A stretch of 64,000 bases of DNA from an uncultured Rhodopila sp. (GCA_903851415.1 CAINOE010000213.1:1-64000), one strand, 5' to 3'. Counted from the first letter of the stretch, positions 1 through 9,398 are shown. Notes: generated by a model not told the origin, from the sequence alone. Translations and numbers: made by a program.

Positions 1-2
1 GG

Positions 3-434
3 CTGACCGCGGGTCTGCGCCTGGCGCGGGCGCAGGAGGCCGAGGCGGCGCTGGCCTACCGCGGCACGGTGCTGAACGCCTTGCAGGAGGTCGAGGACGC
101 CCTGGTTGCCTACCGCACCGACAAGGTCGCCCGCGATCGCCTCGCCGACGCGGTGCGGACCGGGCAACTGACGGTGTATCTGGCGCGTGACAGCTACAGC
201 CACGGGCTGTCGGACTTCATCCAGGTGCTGGACGCCCAGCGGACCCTGACCGGGTCGCGCCAGCAACTGGTGCAGGCCGACGTGGCGCTGACCAATGACG
301 TCGTCGGCCTTTACAACGCGCTCGGCGGCGGCTGGCAGGAGGATGCGGCGGACATCGAGGCGCCGGTGGTCGCAACCGCGCCTCCGGCGGTGCCGGCAGC
401 GCTGGACAGCCTGGCCGCGGCGCCGCCGAAGTAG
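3..434 (+). CDS. NodT-family efflux outer-membrane lipoprotein, C-terminal part (5' end outside window)
   Basis: Only the last ~143 codons are present; the frame is open back to the window edge. The protein is the outer-membrane channel of a tripartite efflux pump (TolC/NodT type). The visible part covers the last periplasmic helices, with a VLDAQRTLT motif and a LYNALGGGW segment that NodT proteins carry near the end. It is nearly identical to the C-terminus of the complete NodT gene ending at 5422, including a 127-bp stretch without mismatch (12-138 against 5000-5126). The upstream operon it belonged to cannot be seen. Confidence 0.9.
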   Translation: MTAGLRLARAQEAEAALAYRGTVLNALQEVEDALVAYRTDKVARDRLADAVRTGQLTVYLARDSYSHGLSDFIQVLDAQRTLTGSRQQLVQADVALTNDVVGLYNALGGGWQEDAADIEAPVVATAPPAVPAALDSLAAAPPK

Positions 435-570
435 CGGCCGAGATTTCACCCATGCCGCGGGCGGCTTTCGCATAGCCGCCATCGCGCAGCGGTCCCTTGC
501 GACGGGGAGAGCAAACCACTCGATGCCGCTTCGCCCGGCCGGCAAGTCCACGATCTGTAGCGGATGGGAC

Positions 571-746
571 TAATACCAACCGGCAGTGACTTCGACCCAT
601 AGGCACGATCGCCTCTACCGTCATGGCGGGCGCAGGCCCGCCATCCACGCCTTTGTTTGTGCAGGAAAAAAGGCGTGGATGCCGGTCTCCGCCGGCATGA
701 CGGGGCGGCAGCGCCGGAGTGTCAACGTCATCGCCGATTGGTATAA
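571..746. repeat. MITE-like palindromic element, copy 1
   Basis: A 176-bp segment with imperfect ~25-bp terminal inverted repeats: TAATACCAACCGGC at the left, and the complement of TTATACCAATCGGCGATGAC at the right. The interior can fold into a long hairpin (ATCCACGCCTTTG against AGGCGTGGAT). A second copy lies at 57817-57991 in the opposite orientation. No transposase gene is inside, so it would be non-autonomous. It fills most of the gap between the NodT fragment and the HlyD gene and may supply a promoter or terminator. Confidence 0.75.
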
Positions 747-870
747 CTTCATCATGTTACGGACACCGCATCGCAACATATCAGCATTGAAAACGCGCCC
801 GCGAACGCCTGACAGGTTGCGTTCAGATACCAATTCGTCTATTACGACACTCTCTCGTTTGGAGATCGCT

Positions 871-2121
871 ATGGTTGACGCTGCCTTTGTCCCGGGCTGC
901 CAGTCGCCCGGCGACCCCGCGATCATGCCTGACACTGTCGTACCGGATGAGGTCAGCGAGCGGACGCTTGCGCGGACTGCAAACATTTTCGCGGAAGATG
1001 GTCGCGATCGGCCATACCGGACCAGTGGGCCAACCGATAGGCTGCGGGACAGCGCCGGCGGTCCCGGAAAATCCGACGAGGACAAGCCACGAAGCCGCAG
1101 GCCGCTTTACATGCTCGCGGCCGTGGTTGTGCTGGCGATCATCGGCGGTGTTGTCTACTGGTTTCTGACCCGCAATCTGGAGAGCACCGACGACGCCTAT
1201 ACCGACGGCAACGCCATCGCCTATGCGGCGAAGGTGTCCGGCTACGTGACCGAACTCCATATCGACGACAATACATTCGTGCATGCCGGCGATCTGCTGC
1301 TGCAGATCGACCCGCGCGACTACACCACCGCGCGCGACCAGGCCCGCGCCAGCCTGTCCCTCGCGCGGGCGCAACTGGCCAGTTCGCAGGTCAATCTCGA
1401 CATCGCCCGCGTCCAGGCGCCGGCAACGCTGGAGCAGGCGAAGGCGCAACTCGCGCAGGCCAAGGCGAACCAGGCGCAGGCCGAGCGCGACTATCGCCGC
1501 CAGCACGCCGTCGATCCCCGCGCGACGACGCAGACCAACGTCGATCAGGCCATCGCGCAGATGCAGACGACCACCGCGGTGGTGGCCAACGCCGACGCCC
1601 GGGTGCAGATCGCCTCGTTGGTGCAGCAGAACATCCAGGTGGCCGAGGATACGGTGCACGAGCGCGAGGCCCAGGTGGCGCAGGCGGAGGCCAACCTGGC
1701 CCAGTCCGAGGTCAACCTGTCCTACACCACCCTGACCGCGCCGGCCGACGGCACCATCACCCGGCGCAACGTCGATCTCGGCACCTTCGTGCAGGCCGGG
1801 CAGCAGGTGTTCTACATCGTCCGGCCGGAGGTCTGGGTCACCGCCAACTTCAAGGAAACCCAGCTTGCCGACATGCAGCCCGGCCAGCCCGTTTCGATGA
1901 CCGTCGATGCCTATCCGAGCCTGACGCTGCACGGCCACGTGGACAGCATCCAGGAAGGCAGCGGCGCCCGCTTCTCGGCGTTTCCCGCCGAGAACGCGAC
2001 CGGCAACTTCGTCAAGATCGTCCGCCGCGTGCCGGTCAAGATCATCATCGACAGCGGCCTGGAGAACCGGCACGGATTGCCGCTGGGGATTTCCGTGGGG
2101 CCGACGGTAACCGTTCGATGA
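871..2121 (+). CDS. HlyD/EmrA-family membrane-fusion protein of a multidrug efflux pump
   Basis: Periplasmic adaptor linking the inner-membrane MFS pump to an outer-membrane channel. The frame stays open to 586, but the ATG at 871 follows GGAG (861-864) by 6 nt and avoids the upstream repeat, giving 416 aa. A cytoplasmic tail of ~75 residues precedes one membrane helix (MLAAVVVLAIIGGVVYWFL). Then come the biotinyl-lipoyl-like half motif (STDDAYTDGNAIAYAAKVSG), an alpha-hairpin rich in Ala, Gln and Glu, and the second lipoyl half with TLTAPADGTITRR. The stop overlaps the start of the pump gene (ATGA), which implies translational coupling. Confidence 0.93.
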   Translation: MVDAAFVPGCQSPGDPAIMPDTVVPDEVSERTLARTANIFAEDGRDRPYRTSGPTDRLRDSAGGPGKSDEDKPRSRRPLYMLAAVVVLAIIGGVVYWFLTRNLESTDDAYTDGNAIAYAAKVSGYVTELHIDDNTFVHAGDLLLQIDPRDYTTARDQARASLSLARAQLASSQVNLDIARVQAPATLEQAKAQLAQAKANQAQAERDYRRQHAVDPRATTQTNVDQAIAQMQTTTAVVANADARVQIASLVQQNIQVAEDTVHEREAQVAQAEANLAQSEVNLSYTTLTAPADGTITRRNVDLGTFVQAGQQVFYIVRPEVWVTANFKETQLADMQPGQPVSMTVDAYPSLTLHGHVDSIQEGSGARFSAFPAENATGNFVKIVRRVPVKIIIDSGLENRHGLPLGISVGPTVTVR

Positions 2122-3689
2122 GCGGCGCGCAGACGCCATGGAAGCCGAAGTCCAACCCGTGGGTGGTGGCGGTCATGGTCACGCTCGGCGCGTTCATGGA
2201 GGTGCTGGACACCACCATCGTCAACGTCTCGCTGCCGCATATCGCCGGCAGCCTGTCGATCAGCAGCGACGAGGCGGCCTGGGCGCTGACGACGTATCTC
2301 GTCGCCAACGGCATCGTCCTGACGATTTCCGGCGCGCTCAGCCGCCGGCTGGGACGCAAGGCCTACTTCCTGACCTGCATCGGCGCGTTCACCGCCATGT
2401 CGCTCGCCTGCGGCCTGACCGAGCAGTTCTGGCAGCTCCTGGTGTTCCGCGCCTTGCAGGGGTTTTTCGGCGGTGGCCTGCAGCCGACGCAGCAGGCGAT
2501 CATCCTGGATCACTTTCCGCCGGAGAAGCGCCGGCAGGCGTTCGCGCTGTCCGCGGTCGCCATCATCATCGCGCCGGTGATCGGACCGGTTCTCGGCGGC
2601 TACCTGACCGACACGTATAGCTGGCACTGGATTTTCCTGATCAATATTCCCATCGGCGTCCTGACGTTTTTCGGCGTGCTGCAGTTCGTCGAGGACTCGC
2701 CGATGATCAAGGAGGAGAAGCGGACCGCACCGCGCTTCGACTACCTCGGGGTGTTCTTCATCGCCCTCGCGCTGGGCTGCCTGGAAATCGGCATGGACCG
2801 TGGAGAAGACTACGACTGGCTGGCCTCGGGCTTCGTTCGTGTCATGTTCGGTCTGTCGGCCTGCGGGTTCCTGTTCGGGATCACCTACCTGCTGTATGTG
2901 CGCGACCCGATCGTCAATCTTCGGGTATACAGGGACCACAACTTCGCCCTCGGCTCGTTGCAGATCGCGATCATGGGCTTCGTGCTGTATGCCAGCGCGG
3001 TGCTGATCCCGCAATTCGCCCAGCAGCAGCTAGGCTACAACGCGACGTGGGCGGGTCTGGTTCTGGCGCCCGGCGCCGTCGTGCTGACGATGCTGGTGCC
3101 TATTACCGGCCGGGTCATGAGTTTTGTGCCGACGAAATATGTCATAGCCGGCGGCGGATTGGCGCTCGGGGCGGCGCTGATCTTCTCGATGAATCTTGTT
3201 CCGGACCTGGATTTTTATCACCTCGCGCTGTTTCGGGCGGCGCAGACCTCGGCGCTGGCGCTGCTGTTCGTGCCGATCAGCACGATTGCCTATGCGACCG
3301 TGCCGCCGGAATTAAACGGGGACGCAACGGCCCTGTTCAGCATGGCGCGCAACGTGTTCGGCGGCATCGGGATTTCCGTTTCCACCGCGCTGGTGACCGA
3401 GCATTTGCAAATCCGCCACGCGCATCTGGTCGATCATCTCGGGCCGGCGAACCAGCCCTATAACGATCTGCTGCAGCATGTGCAGCACGGTCTGATCGAC
3501 GCCGGGCACACCGCGGCGCAGGCGATGCTGATGGCGCCGGGGCAGGTGTTCGAGATGCTGCAATCGCAGACCGCGGTGCTGGCATATAACGATGTCTTTC
3601 TGCTGACCGCGCTGATGTCGTTTGTGATGATCCCGACCGCACTGTGCATGTCGGGCTTGAAGGCGAAGTCCAGCGGCGGAGGAGAATGA
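2118..3689 (+). CDS. DHA2-family MFS multidrug transporter (EmrB/QacA type)
   Basis: Proton-driven inner-membrane drug exporter, 523 aa, consistent with the 14-helix DHA2 family. Recognisable motifs are LDTTIVNVSLPHI in TM1, the motif A-like loop LSRRLGRKAYFL, and the motif C region APVIGPVLGGYLTD in TM5. It starts at the ATG that overlaps the adaptor stop by four bases. It sits between the HlyD adaptor and the NodT channel gene, so the three form a complete EmrAB-TolC-like pump. The exported compound cannot be deduced. Confidence 0.95.
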   Translation: MSGAQTPWKPKSNPWVVAVMVTLGAFMEVLDTTIVNVSLPHIAGSLSISSDEAAWALTTYLVANGIVLTISGALSRRLGRKAYFLTCIGAFTAMSLACGLTEQFWQLLVFRALQGFFGGGLQPTQQAIILDHFPPEKRRQAFALSAVAIIIAPVIGPVLGGYLTDTYSWHWIFLINIPIGVLTFFGVLQFVEDSPMIKEEKRTAPRFDYLGVFFIALALGCLEIGMDRGEDYDWLASGFVRVMFGLSACGFLFGITYLLYVRDPIVNLRVYRDHNFALGSLQIAIMGFVLYASAVLIPQFAQQQLGYNATWAGLVLAPGAVVLTMLVPITGRVMSFVPTKYVIAGGGLALGAALIFSMNLVPDLDFYHLALFRAAQTSALALLFVPISTIAYATVPPELNGDATALFSMARNVFGGIGISVSTALVTEHLQIRHAHLVDHLGPANQPYNDLLQHVQHGLIDAGHTAAQAMLMAPGQVFEMLQSQTAVLAYNDVFLLTALMSFVMIPTALCMSGLKAKSSGGGE

Positions 3690-3736
3690 TGTTGCCGCGT
3701 ACGGTGTCGCGCCCGGGCGGCCCGGCAGGCGAGCGA

Positions 3737-3803
3737 AGGGTGGCCCGGTCATCCACGACGTTGTTCGAGCCTGCACCGCACGTCGTGGATGGCCGGGCCA
3801 GAT
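3737..3803. repeat. REP-like palindrome between pump and channel genes
   Basis: Inverted repeat in which TGGCCCGGTCATCCACGACG pairs with CGTCGTGGATGGCCGGGCCA around a ~25-nt loop. It belongs to the 'ggcccgg/ccgggcc' family seen at many intergenic sites here. Placed inside the operon, it could stabilise the upstream mRNA or attenuate expression of the channel gene. Confidence 0.7.
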
Positions 3804-3829
3804 CCGGCCATGACACAGAGGAACGGGCC

Positions 3830-5422
3830 ATGCCAGGCCGCGAGACGCGGGGGCGAGCATGGCTTTCGCCGCCCCGCCACACCGCTCTCGCCCTGACCGC
3901 CATCCTCTCCGCCTGCACCGTCGGCCCGGGCTTCACGCCGCCGAAGCCGCCGGAGGTCGCTGCCTGGAAAGACCCGTCCGCGCATCGCACGCATGCGCCG
4001 GTCAGCCCGGAGACCAACCCCGACCCGAAATGGTGGGACGGCTTCAACGATCCCGTCCTGACCGCGGTGATCGAGAAGGCCATCGCCGGCAATCTCGACC
4101 TGCAGCAGGCGGTGCTGCGTGTGGTGGAATCGCGCCAGGGCGAGGTGACCGCCCGCGCGGCCGAACTGCCGAGCGTCAACGGCAGCGGCAGCTACGTGCG
4201 CGATCAGCTTGGGTTGCGCGGCCTGGTGCTGTCCACGGGCGTGCAGGGCGAGGTGAACGCCCCGGGCCAGCCCGGATCGCCGCTGAACGCGCTTTATTCT
4301 CCGATCAACCTGTATCAGTACGGACTGAACGCGTCGTGGGAACTCGACCTGTTCGGCCGCGTCCGCCGCTCGGAGGAGCAGGCGAAGGCCAACACCGTGG
4401 CCTCGATCGAAGCCACCAACGACGCGCTGGTGATGCTGGAAGGGCAGGTGGCGCAGGCCTACCTCCAGCTTCGTGGCGCCCAGGCGCTGACCGCCAGCCA
4501 GCAGGAGAACATCCGCACCGCGCAGGCGGCCTACGACCTGACCCTGAAGCGCCAGCGCCAGGGCCTGACGACCGAGCTGGACGTCGACCAGTCCCGCACC
4601 CAGCTCTCCAATTTCCAGTCGCAGTTGCCGGGCTACGAGAAGCAGGCCGAGCAGGCGATGAACCGCCTGAGCGTGCTTATCGGCCAGACTCCCGGCACGC
4701 TGGACGCCATGCTTGGCCCGGTGGCGCCGCTGCCGAAGGTGCCCGCCGTCATCGGCATCGGCGTGCCCTCGGCGCTGGCGCGGCGGCGGCCCGACATCCG
4801 CCAGGCGGAGGCGCGTCTGCACGCGGCGACCGCCAATGTCGGCGTGGCGACCGCCAGCTTCTACCCGGACGTCTCCCTGACCGGCAATTTCGGCCTGCGG
4901 GCGCTGGATGGTTCGTACCTGACCAACTGGGCGAGCGCGTTCTACTCCTTCGGTCCCAGCGTTTCATTGCCGATATTCCAGGGCGGGCGGCTCACCGCCG
5001 GTCTGCGCCTGGCGCGGGCGCAGGAGGCCGAGGCGGCGCTGGCCTACCGCGGCACGGTGCTGAACGCCTTGCAGGAGGTCGAGGACGCCCTGGTTGCCTA
5101 CCGCACCGACAAGGTCGCCCGCGATCATCTTGCGGATGCAGTACATACGGGGGAACTGACCGTGTATCTGGCACGCGACAGCTACGCGCACGGGCTGTCG
5201 GACTTCATCCAGGTGCTGGACGCCCAGCGCACGCTGACGGCTTCGCGCCAGCAACTGGTGCAGGCCGAGGTGGCGCTGACCAACGATGTCGTGGGGCTTT
5301 ACAACGCGCTCGGCGGCGGCTGGCAGGAGGACGCGGCGGGCATCGAGGCGCCGGTGATCGCAACCGCGCCTCCGGTCGTGCCGGCGGCGCTGGACAGCCT
5401 GGCCGCGGCGCCGCCGAAATAG
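3830..5422 (+). CDS. NodT-family efflux transporter outer-membrane lipoprotein
   Basis: Outer-membrane channel of the tripartite pump, with two OEP domains. The frame is open to 3644, inside the pump gene, but the ATG at 3830 is preferred: GAGG lies 8 nt upstream and the protein then begins with a lipoprotein signal ending in LSAC, lipidated Cys29. The 530 aa fit the family. PGFTPPKPP after the Cys, WELDLFGRVRRS in the first repeat and PSALARRRPDIRQAEA in the second are typical NodT motifs. Its last ~143 residues almost duplicate the gene fragment at the window start. Confidence 0.95.
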   Translation: MPGRETRGRAWLSPPRHTALALTAILSACTVGPGFTPPKPPEVAAWKDPSAHRTHAPVSPETNPDPKWWDGFNDPVLTAVIEKAIAGNLDLQQAVLRVVESRQGEVTARAAELPSVNGSGSYVRDQLGLRGLVLSTGVQGEVNAPGQPGSPLNALYSPINLYQYGLNASWELDLFGRVRRSEEQAKANTVASIEATNDALVMLEGQVAQAYLQLRGAQALTASQQENIRTAQAAYDLTLKRQRQGLTTELDVDQSRTQLSNFQSQLPGYEKQAEQAMNRLSVLIGQTPGTLDAMLGPVAPLPKVPAVIGIGVPSALARRRPDIRQAEARLHAATANVGVATASFYPDVSLTGNFGLRALDGSYLTNWASAFYSFGPSVSLPIFQGGRLTAGLRLARAQEAEAALAYRGTVLNALQEVEDALVAYRTDKVARDHLADAVHTGELTVYLARDSYAHGLSDFIQVLDAQRTLTASRQQLVQAEVALTNDVVGLYNALGGGWQEDAAGIEAPVIATAPPVVPAALDSLAAAPPK

Positions 5423-5713
5423 CCTGCTGCATTTTGACACGATCACATTCCAGGAGCGCTAACTGCATAGTCTGGCCTGACATGAGGCTGGTTCGCCGAA
5501 TCGATGGGTCTCCACCGGATCAAGCGAGTGGGAAGGCGAAATGAACCAGCCGGTTCGTCGCGGAACCGTAAGTCCGGATGGATGACGCCGAACCGGATCA
5601 TTGGTTGACGTGATCGCGGACCTGTTCGCCGTGCTCAGTCGGGCGTGGGCTCGCCGGTTCCGCGCTGCGGCGCGCCAGCCTTGTGGGTTGACCGTCCTTC
5701 GGTCCGGAACTCG
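5423..5713. other. Gene-free interval with a possible structured RNA remnant
   Basis: No convincing reading frame. Positions ~5540-5600 contain a compact hairpin (CGGTTC-gtcgcg-GAACCG) followed by GTAAGTCCGGATGG and a second CCGGAT. This reminded me of the non-coding part of group II introns, but no intron-encoded protein or domain V is visible. It separates the efflux operon from the convergent toxin gene. Confidence 0.3.
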
Positions 5714-6106
5714 TCAGACCAGTTCGATCCGCACCTGGTGGCCGGCCGTCGCGGCAAGCCGTTTGTCGCGTGTGAGCAGGACAGCATCGAGTGCTTCGGC
5801 AAGCGCGACATAAGCAGCGTCATAGGCAGTGAGGTTATGTCGTAACGCCCAGACGCGCGGCAAAAGCAAAACGTGGGGATATCGCTGCAGGGGAAGGTCG
5901 GCGAGATCAGCCAGGGCCGTGCGGCCGCGGTCGCTGCTGATATCGCCATTCGCCGCATACCGGCGGATCACTTGCGCGACCTCGATGTCGAGCAAATGCG
6001 GCGCGTGGAGAGTTTGATCCGGAACAAACAACCGTGTCTCGACCGCTTTCGCCGACGGTGTGCGAAGCAGCACTTCGAGCAGAGCCGACGCGTCGACGAC
6101 GATCAA
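5714..6106 (-). CDS. VapC-type PIN-domain toxin
   Basis: PIN-domain ribonuclease toxin of a type II toxin-antitoxin pair, 130 aa. The acidic residues expected at the metal site are present: Asp5 in IVVDASALLEVL, the acidic DIEV segment, YDAAYVALAE, and LLTRDKRLA near the end. The start is a TTG at 6106 that overlaps the antitoxin stop (TTGA), so translation should be coupled to the antitoxin. The same arrangement occurs in the second pair at 20468-21102. RNA target unknown. Confidence 0.9.
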   Translation of the reverse strand: MIVVDASALLEVLLRTPSAKAVETRLFVPDQTLHAPHLLDIEVAQVIRRYAANGDISSDRGRTALADLADLPLQRYPHVLLLPRVWALRHNLTAYDAAYVALAEALDAVLLTRDKRLAATAGHQVRIELV

Positions 6107-6333
6107 GCCCGGTCGCGCTCAGCTCGGACCGCTTCCGCGGGCGCCACGGTTGGGATCACTTCCTCATAGCGCGCCAAACGCGCCCGAAGTTCATCAAGCG
6201 TTGGCCGCTCGGCAATCCGGCGAACCTCGTTGAGCAGAAAGTCGGAAAGCGACATGCCCGAGAGTGCCGCCCGCGATTTGATGCGGCGATGCAGCTCGTC
6301 CGGTACATTGCGAATCTGAATCATTGTCGACAT
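6103..6333 (-). CDS. FitA-like ribbon-helix-helix antitoxin
   Basis: Antitoxin of the adjacent VapC. The N-terminus (IQIRNVPDELHRRIKSRAALSGMSLSDFLL) has the pattern of an Arc/MetJ-type ribbon-helix-helix DNA-binding domain, with MSLSDFLL typical of FitA/VapB antitoxins. The C-terminal tail, rich in Ala, Glu and Arg, would wrap the toxin. I chose the ATG at 6333; 6324 is an alternative and the frame is open to 6363. CATG-containing half-sites around 6330-6365 could be the autoregulatory operator, but this is weak. Confidence 0.85.
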   Translation of the reverse strand: MSTMIQIRNVPDELHRRIKSRAALSGMSLSDFLLNEVRRIAERPTLDELRARLARYEEVIPTVAPAEAVRAERDRA

Positions 6334-6363
6334 GCAAATAGGGTGAACACATGCTTTCCACAT

Positions 6364-6674
6364 GTCAATGTCGGATTTTCATGCTTTGGGCAAAGTGTTC
6401 GGCGCTCTTCGGCTCCGGCAACTGTGGATCGCCTGTTTCCGGCCCGGCCGCTGCCGTCAACACATCATCGCGCGGCCCGGCTTGAGGTCTGCCTGCGCCA
6501 TGCCGGCCTGGCCAGAGTCCCCGGACCTTCCGTGCAGCGCGATGCCGTCCGGCAAAACCGCCTCCGGCTTCCCCTCAAAATGACCGACCCGCTCAAATTC
6601 GCTCTACCGGCAACCTTTCGTTAAGGATTTCGTGCCTTCCATGGCGCCACCGGTATTCCGAGGACGCGCCGCGC
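6364..6674. other. Gene-free interval upstream of the diguanylate cyclase
   Basis: About 310 bp between the divergent antitoxin and GGDEF genes. I see no convincing gene or repeat. It must contain the promoters of both flanking transcription units, but I cannot assign the boxes confidently. Confidence 0.4.
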
Positions 6675-8078
6675 ATGCCCGATACGACCCTGCACCCTCC
6701 GTCCCCGGCCGCTCCGGACGCCCCCGCTCCGGATGTGATCCGTGAGGCGCTGGCGGAAAGCCGGCAGCGCTGGCGCCAGCTCGTCTGCCTTGCCGCCGAT
6801 ATGGTGTTCGAGACGGATGCGGCGGGGCGCTTCGTGTTCATCATCCCGGATCAGGCGCTGGGTTGGCCCGCCGGCATGCTCATCGGCCAGCCGTCGGAGC
6901 TTCTTGTCGGCGACGACGGCACCGGTCCGATCCTTAACCCGTTCCGGCCTGTCGCGGAGTGCCGGCGGCGGCGGGCCTGGATCAGGCGCTGCGACGGGTC
7001 GCTGGCGATGATGGCGATCTCCGCCGCGCCGCTGCTCGATGCTTCCGGCGGCATCATCGGCGCCCGGGGCATCGGCATCGACATGACCGACTACGACACC
7101 CAGTCGTCGCAGATCGCCGGCCGGTTGCGCCGCGGCGAGGTGCTGGACCACATCCTGTCCCGCGTCGGGCAGGAACTGGTGGCGGATCATATGATGGACG
7201 CAGCGCTTTGGGCGATGATCCATGCGCTGGGTGCCGAAGGGGCTGCGGTGATCGCCGCCTCGGCGGAAAGTCCGAGCGTAGGCATTCTGCACGATTGCGG
7301 CCCTGGCGCCGCGGCGACGATCGACACCGCGGCCAGGCTGATCGCGCTGCAGCCGCCGGAGCCGGGGGAGGCTGTCAATTTCGATGGCCGCCTGGTCCTG
7401 GCCGTCGGCTGTCCGACCCGCTTCGGCGCAAATGCCGGGCTGGCGATGTGGCGCAGCGCCAATGCGCGGGCGTGGGACCGGGAGGACATCCTGCTCGCCG
7501 CTTCCGCCACCGGCATCGTCCGCATGATCCTGGAATACGAAGCGATTCAGCGGGAAATGGCGCATCAGGCGCGCACCGACCCGCTGACCGGGCTGCTCAA
7601 CCGCCGCGCCTTCATGCAGGAGATCGGCCGGCACTGCGCCCGCCTGGATCGGGAGGACTCGCCGGGAACGCTGCTGTTCATCGACATGGACTCGTTCAAG
7701 GCGGTGAACGACCGGATGGGCCATGCGATGGGCGACGCGGTGCTGATCAGGCTGGCGGACATGCTGCGCAGGCTGGTGCGGCCGTCCGACCTGATCGCCC
7801 GGCTGGGCGGCGACGAATTCGCCATCTGGCTGAGCGGCGCGGACCGGATGATCGCGGCGGAACGGGCGGATCACCTGTGCCGGACCGCGCCGGCCGAACT
7901 GAGCTGCGTGGTGCCGGAGGCGTTTCCCGCGCTCGGCCTGTCCATCGGCATCGCCACCCGCCGGGCCGGCAGCCGGGAAACCATTGAGGATCTGATGCGG
8001 CGGGCCGACATGGCGATGTATGACGTCAAGCGCTCGGGCCGCAGCCATTGGCAGGTATCGCAGGAGGAGATCGCCTGA
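6675..8078 (+). CDS. PAS-containing diguanylate cyclase (GGDEF)
   Basis: Makes the second messenger c-di-GMP from two GTP. An N-terminal PAS-like sensor (about residues 35-145, with FETDAAGRFVFI and ISAAPLLDASGGIIGARGIGIDMT) is followed by a GAF-like middle region. The C-terminal GGDEF domain has its active motif intact at residues 378-382. An RxxD product-inhibition I-site (R369-D372) lies five residues before it, so feedback control is expected. No EAL domain and no membrane helix are seen, so it is cytosolic. The stop overlaps the next start (TGATG), indicating a two-gene operon with the DUF2336 gene. Confidence 0.93.
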   Translation: MPDTTLHPPSPAAPDAPAPDVIREALAESRQRWRQLVCLAADMVFETDAAGRFVFIIPDQALGWPAGMLIGQPSELLVGDDGTGPILNPFRPVAECRRRRAWIRRCDGSLAMMAISAAPLLDASGGIIGARGIGIDMTDYDTQSSQIAGRLRRGEVLDHILSRVGQELVADHMMDAALWAMIHALGAEGAAVIAASAESPSVGILHDCGPGAAATIDTAARLIALQPPEPGEAVNFDGRLVLAVGCPTRFGANAGLAMWRSANARAWDREDILLAASATGIVRMILEYEAIQREMAHQARTDPLTGLLNRRAFMQEIGRHCARLDREDSPGTLLFIDMDSFKAVNDRMGHAMGDAVLIRLADMLRRLVRPSDLIARLGGDEFAIWLSGADRMIAAERADHLCRTAPAELSCVVPEAFPALGLSIGIATRRAGSRETIEDLMRRADMAMYDVKRSGRSHWQVSQEEIA

Positions 8079-9316
8079 TGGATGCCGACGAAGCCACGCG
8101 CGTCCGTCAGGGCGCCAGCCCGGGGACCAGCCCAGACATCCTGCGGACGCTGGCAACCGACCCCTCGGTCACCGTGCGGGCCAGCCTGGCGATGAACCCG
8201 GCGCTGCCGCCACAGGTCACCGCCGTGCTCGCGGGCGATGCCGACGCCCGGGTGCGCTCCATCATCGGCCGCAAGCTCGCCAGCCTGACACCAGGGCTGA
8301 GCGGCCCGGACCGGGAGCGCGTGCAGCAGGATGCGGTCGCCAACCTGACGGCCCTGGTCGCCGATGCGGCGCTGCGGGTGCGCGCGACGATCGCCGAAGC
8401 AGTGCGGGACATGCCGGATGGGCCGCGCGACATCATTTTGCATCTGGCGCGCGATCCGTCGGTGATGGTGTCGGAGCCGGTCATCCTGTTCTCGCCCATG
8501 CTGACGGCCGAGGACCTGGTGGCCTTGATCGCCTCGCGGCCGCCATCCGTGACGCTGACGGCGGTGGCGCGGCGGCCGCGCATCGACGCCACCGTGTCGG
8601 ATGCGATCGTCGAGACCTCCGACACCGCGGCGATCACCGCCCTGCTGTCCAACCGGACCGCGCAAATCCGCGAAGCCACGCTGGACGCGCTGGCGGCGCA
8701 ATCGGAAGAGCAGACCGAGTGGCAGGAGCCGCTGGTGCGCCGTCCGCACCTGCCGAAACGCGCCGCGCGGATTCTGTCCGAGATTGTCACCAGCCACCTG
8801 CTGGAGGTGCTGGCGGCACGGCCGGACCTCGAACCGAAGCTGAGCCGGGAGTTGCAGGCGTTGCTGGACAAGCCGAGGACCGCCGCGTTCGGCATTGCGG
8901 ACGCGTTGCCCGATGACAGCACGGCGCAGACCGCGCTGCCGCATGCCGTGCGGCTGCATGAGGCGGGGCGGCTGGACGAACAGGCGATCCTGGATGCGCT
9001 TCGGCGCAATGCCATCGGTTCCGCGACGGCCATGCTGGCGGTGAAGGCGGACGTTCCGTTGCCGGTGGTCGAACGGGCCTGCGCCTTGCGCAGCGCCAAG
9101 GCTATGGTCGCCCTGGCCTGGAAGGCGGGCTTGTCGATGACCGCGGCGGTCGTGCTGCAGGCGATGCTCGGGCGGCTGTCGCCCGACCTTGTGCTTCGGC
9201 CGGAGGATGGCGGCGGCTTCCCGCTGCCGATCGAGGAATTGCGCTGGCAGTTGTCCTTCCTGGGCATCGGCGGCCAGGGGCCGAAGCGATGGTCGCCGCC
9301 GCGGCGGCCGGCGTAG
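8078..9316 (+). CDS. DUF2336 domain protein with HEAT-like repeats
   Basis: 413 aa from the ATG at 8078, which overlaps the GGDEF stop and follows AGGAGGA at 8062-8068. The N-terminal half has repeated short helices of HEAT/leucine-rich type (DPSVTVRASLAMNPALPP, ADARVRSIIGRKLA, DAALRVRATIAEAVRDMP), the pattern of DUF2336 proteins common in alphaproteobacteria. No catalytic motif or signal peptide is visible. Coupling to a diguanylate cyclase suggests a scaffold or effector in c-di-GMP signalling; this is inference from position only. Confidence 0.8.
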   Translation: MDADEATRVRQGASPGTSPDILRTLATDPSVTVRASLAMNPALPPQVTAVLAGDADARVRSIIGRKLASLTPGLSGPDRERVQQDAVANLTALVADAALRVRATIAEAVRDMPDGPRDIILHLARDPSVMVSEPVILFSPMLTAEDLVALIASRPPSVTLTAVARRPRIDATVSDAIVETSDTAAITALLSNRTAQIREATLDALAAQSEEQTEWQEPLVRRPHLPKRAARILSEIVTSHLLEVLAARPDLEPKLSRELQALLDKPRTAAFGIADALPDDSTAQTALPHAVRLHEAGRLDEQAILDALRRNAIGSATAMLAVKADVPLPVVERACALRSAKAMVALAWKAGLSMTAAVVLQAMLGRLSPDLVLRPEDGGGFPLPIEELRWQLSFLGIGGQGPKRWSPPRRPA

Positions 9317-9398
9317 GCGGGTGCCTTTCGCACAACTCACCCCGTTGCGCTTTTCGGCCCGGCAATTAAGGTTGGCCTGAGTTTTGGACCAGCGTTCC

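Noticed and set aside
586..870. N-terminal extension of the HlyD protein from 586
   Set aside because: It would translate the MITE-like repeat; the ATG at 871 has a good ribosome-binding site.
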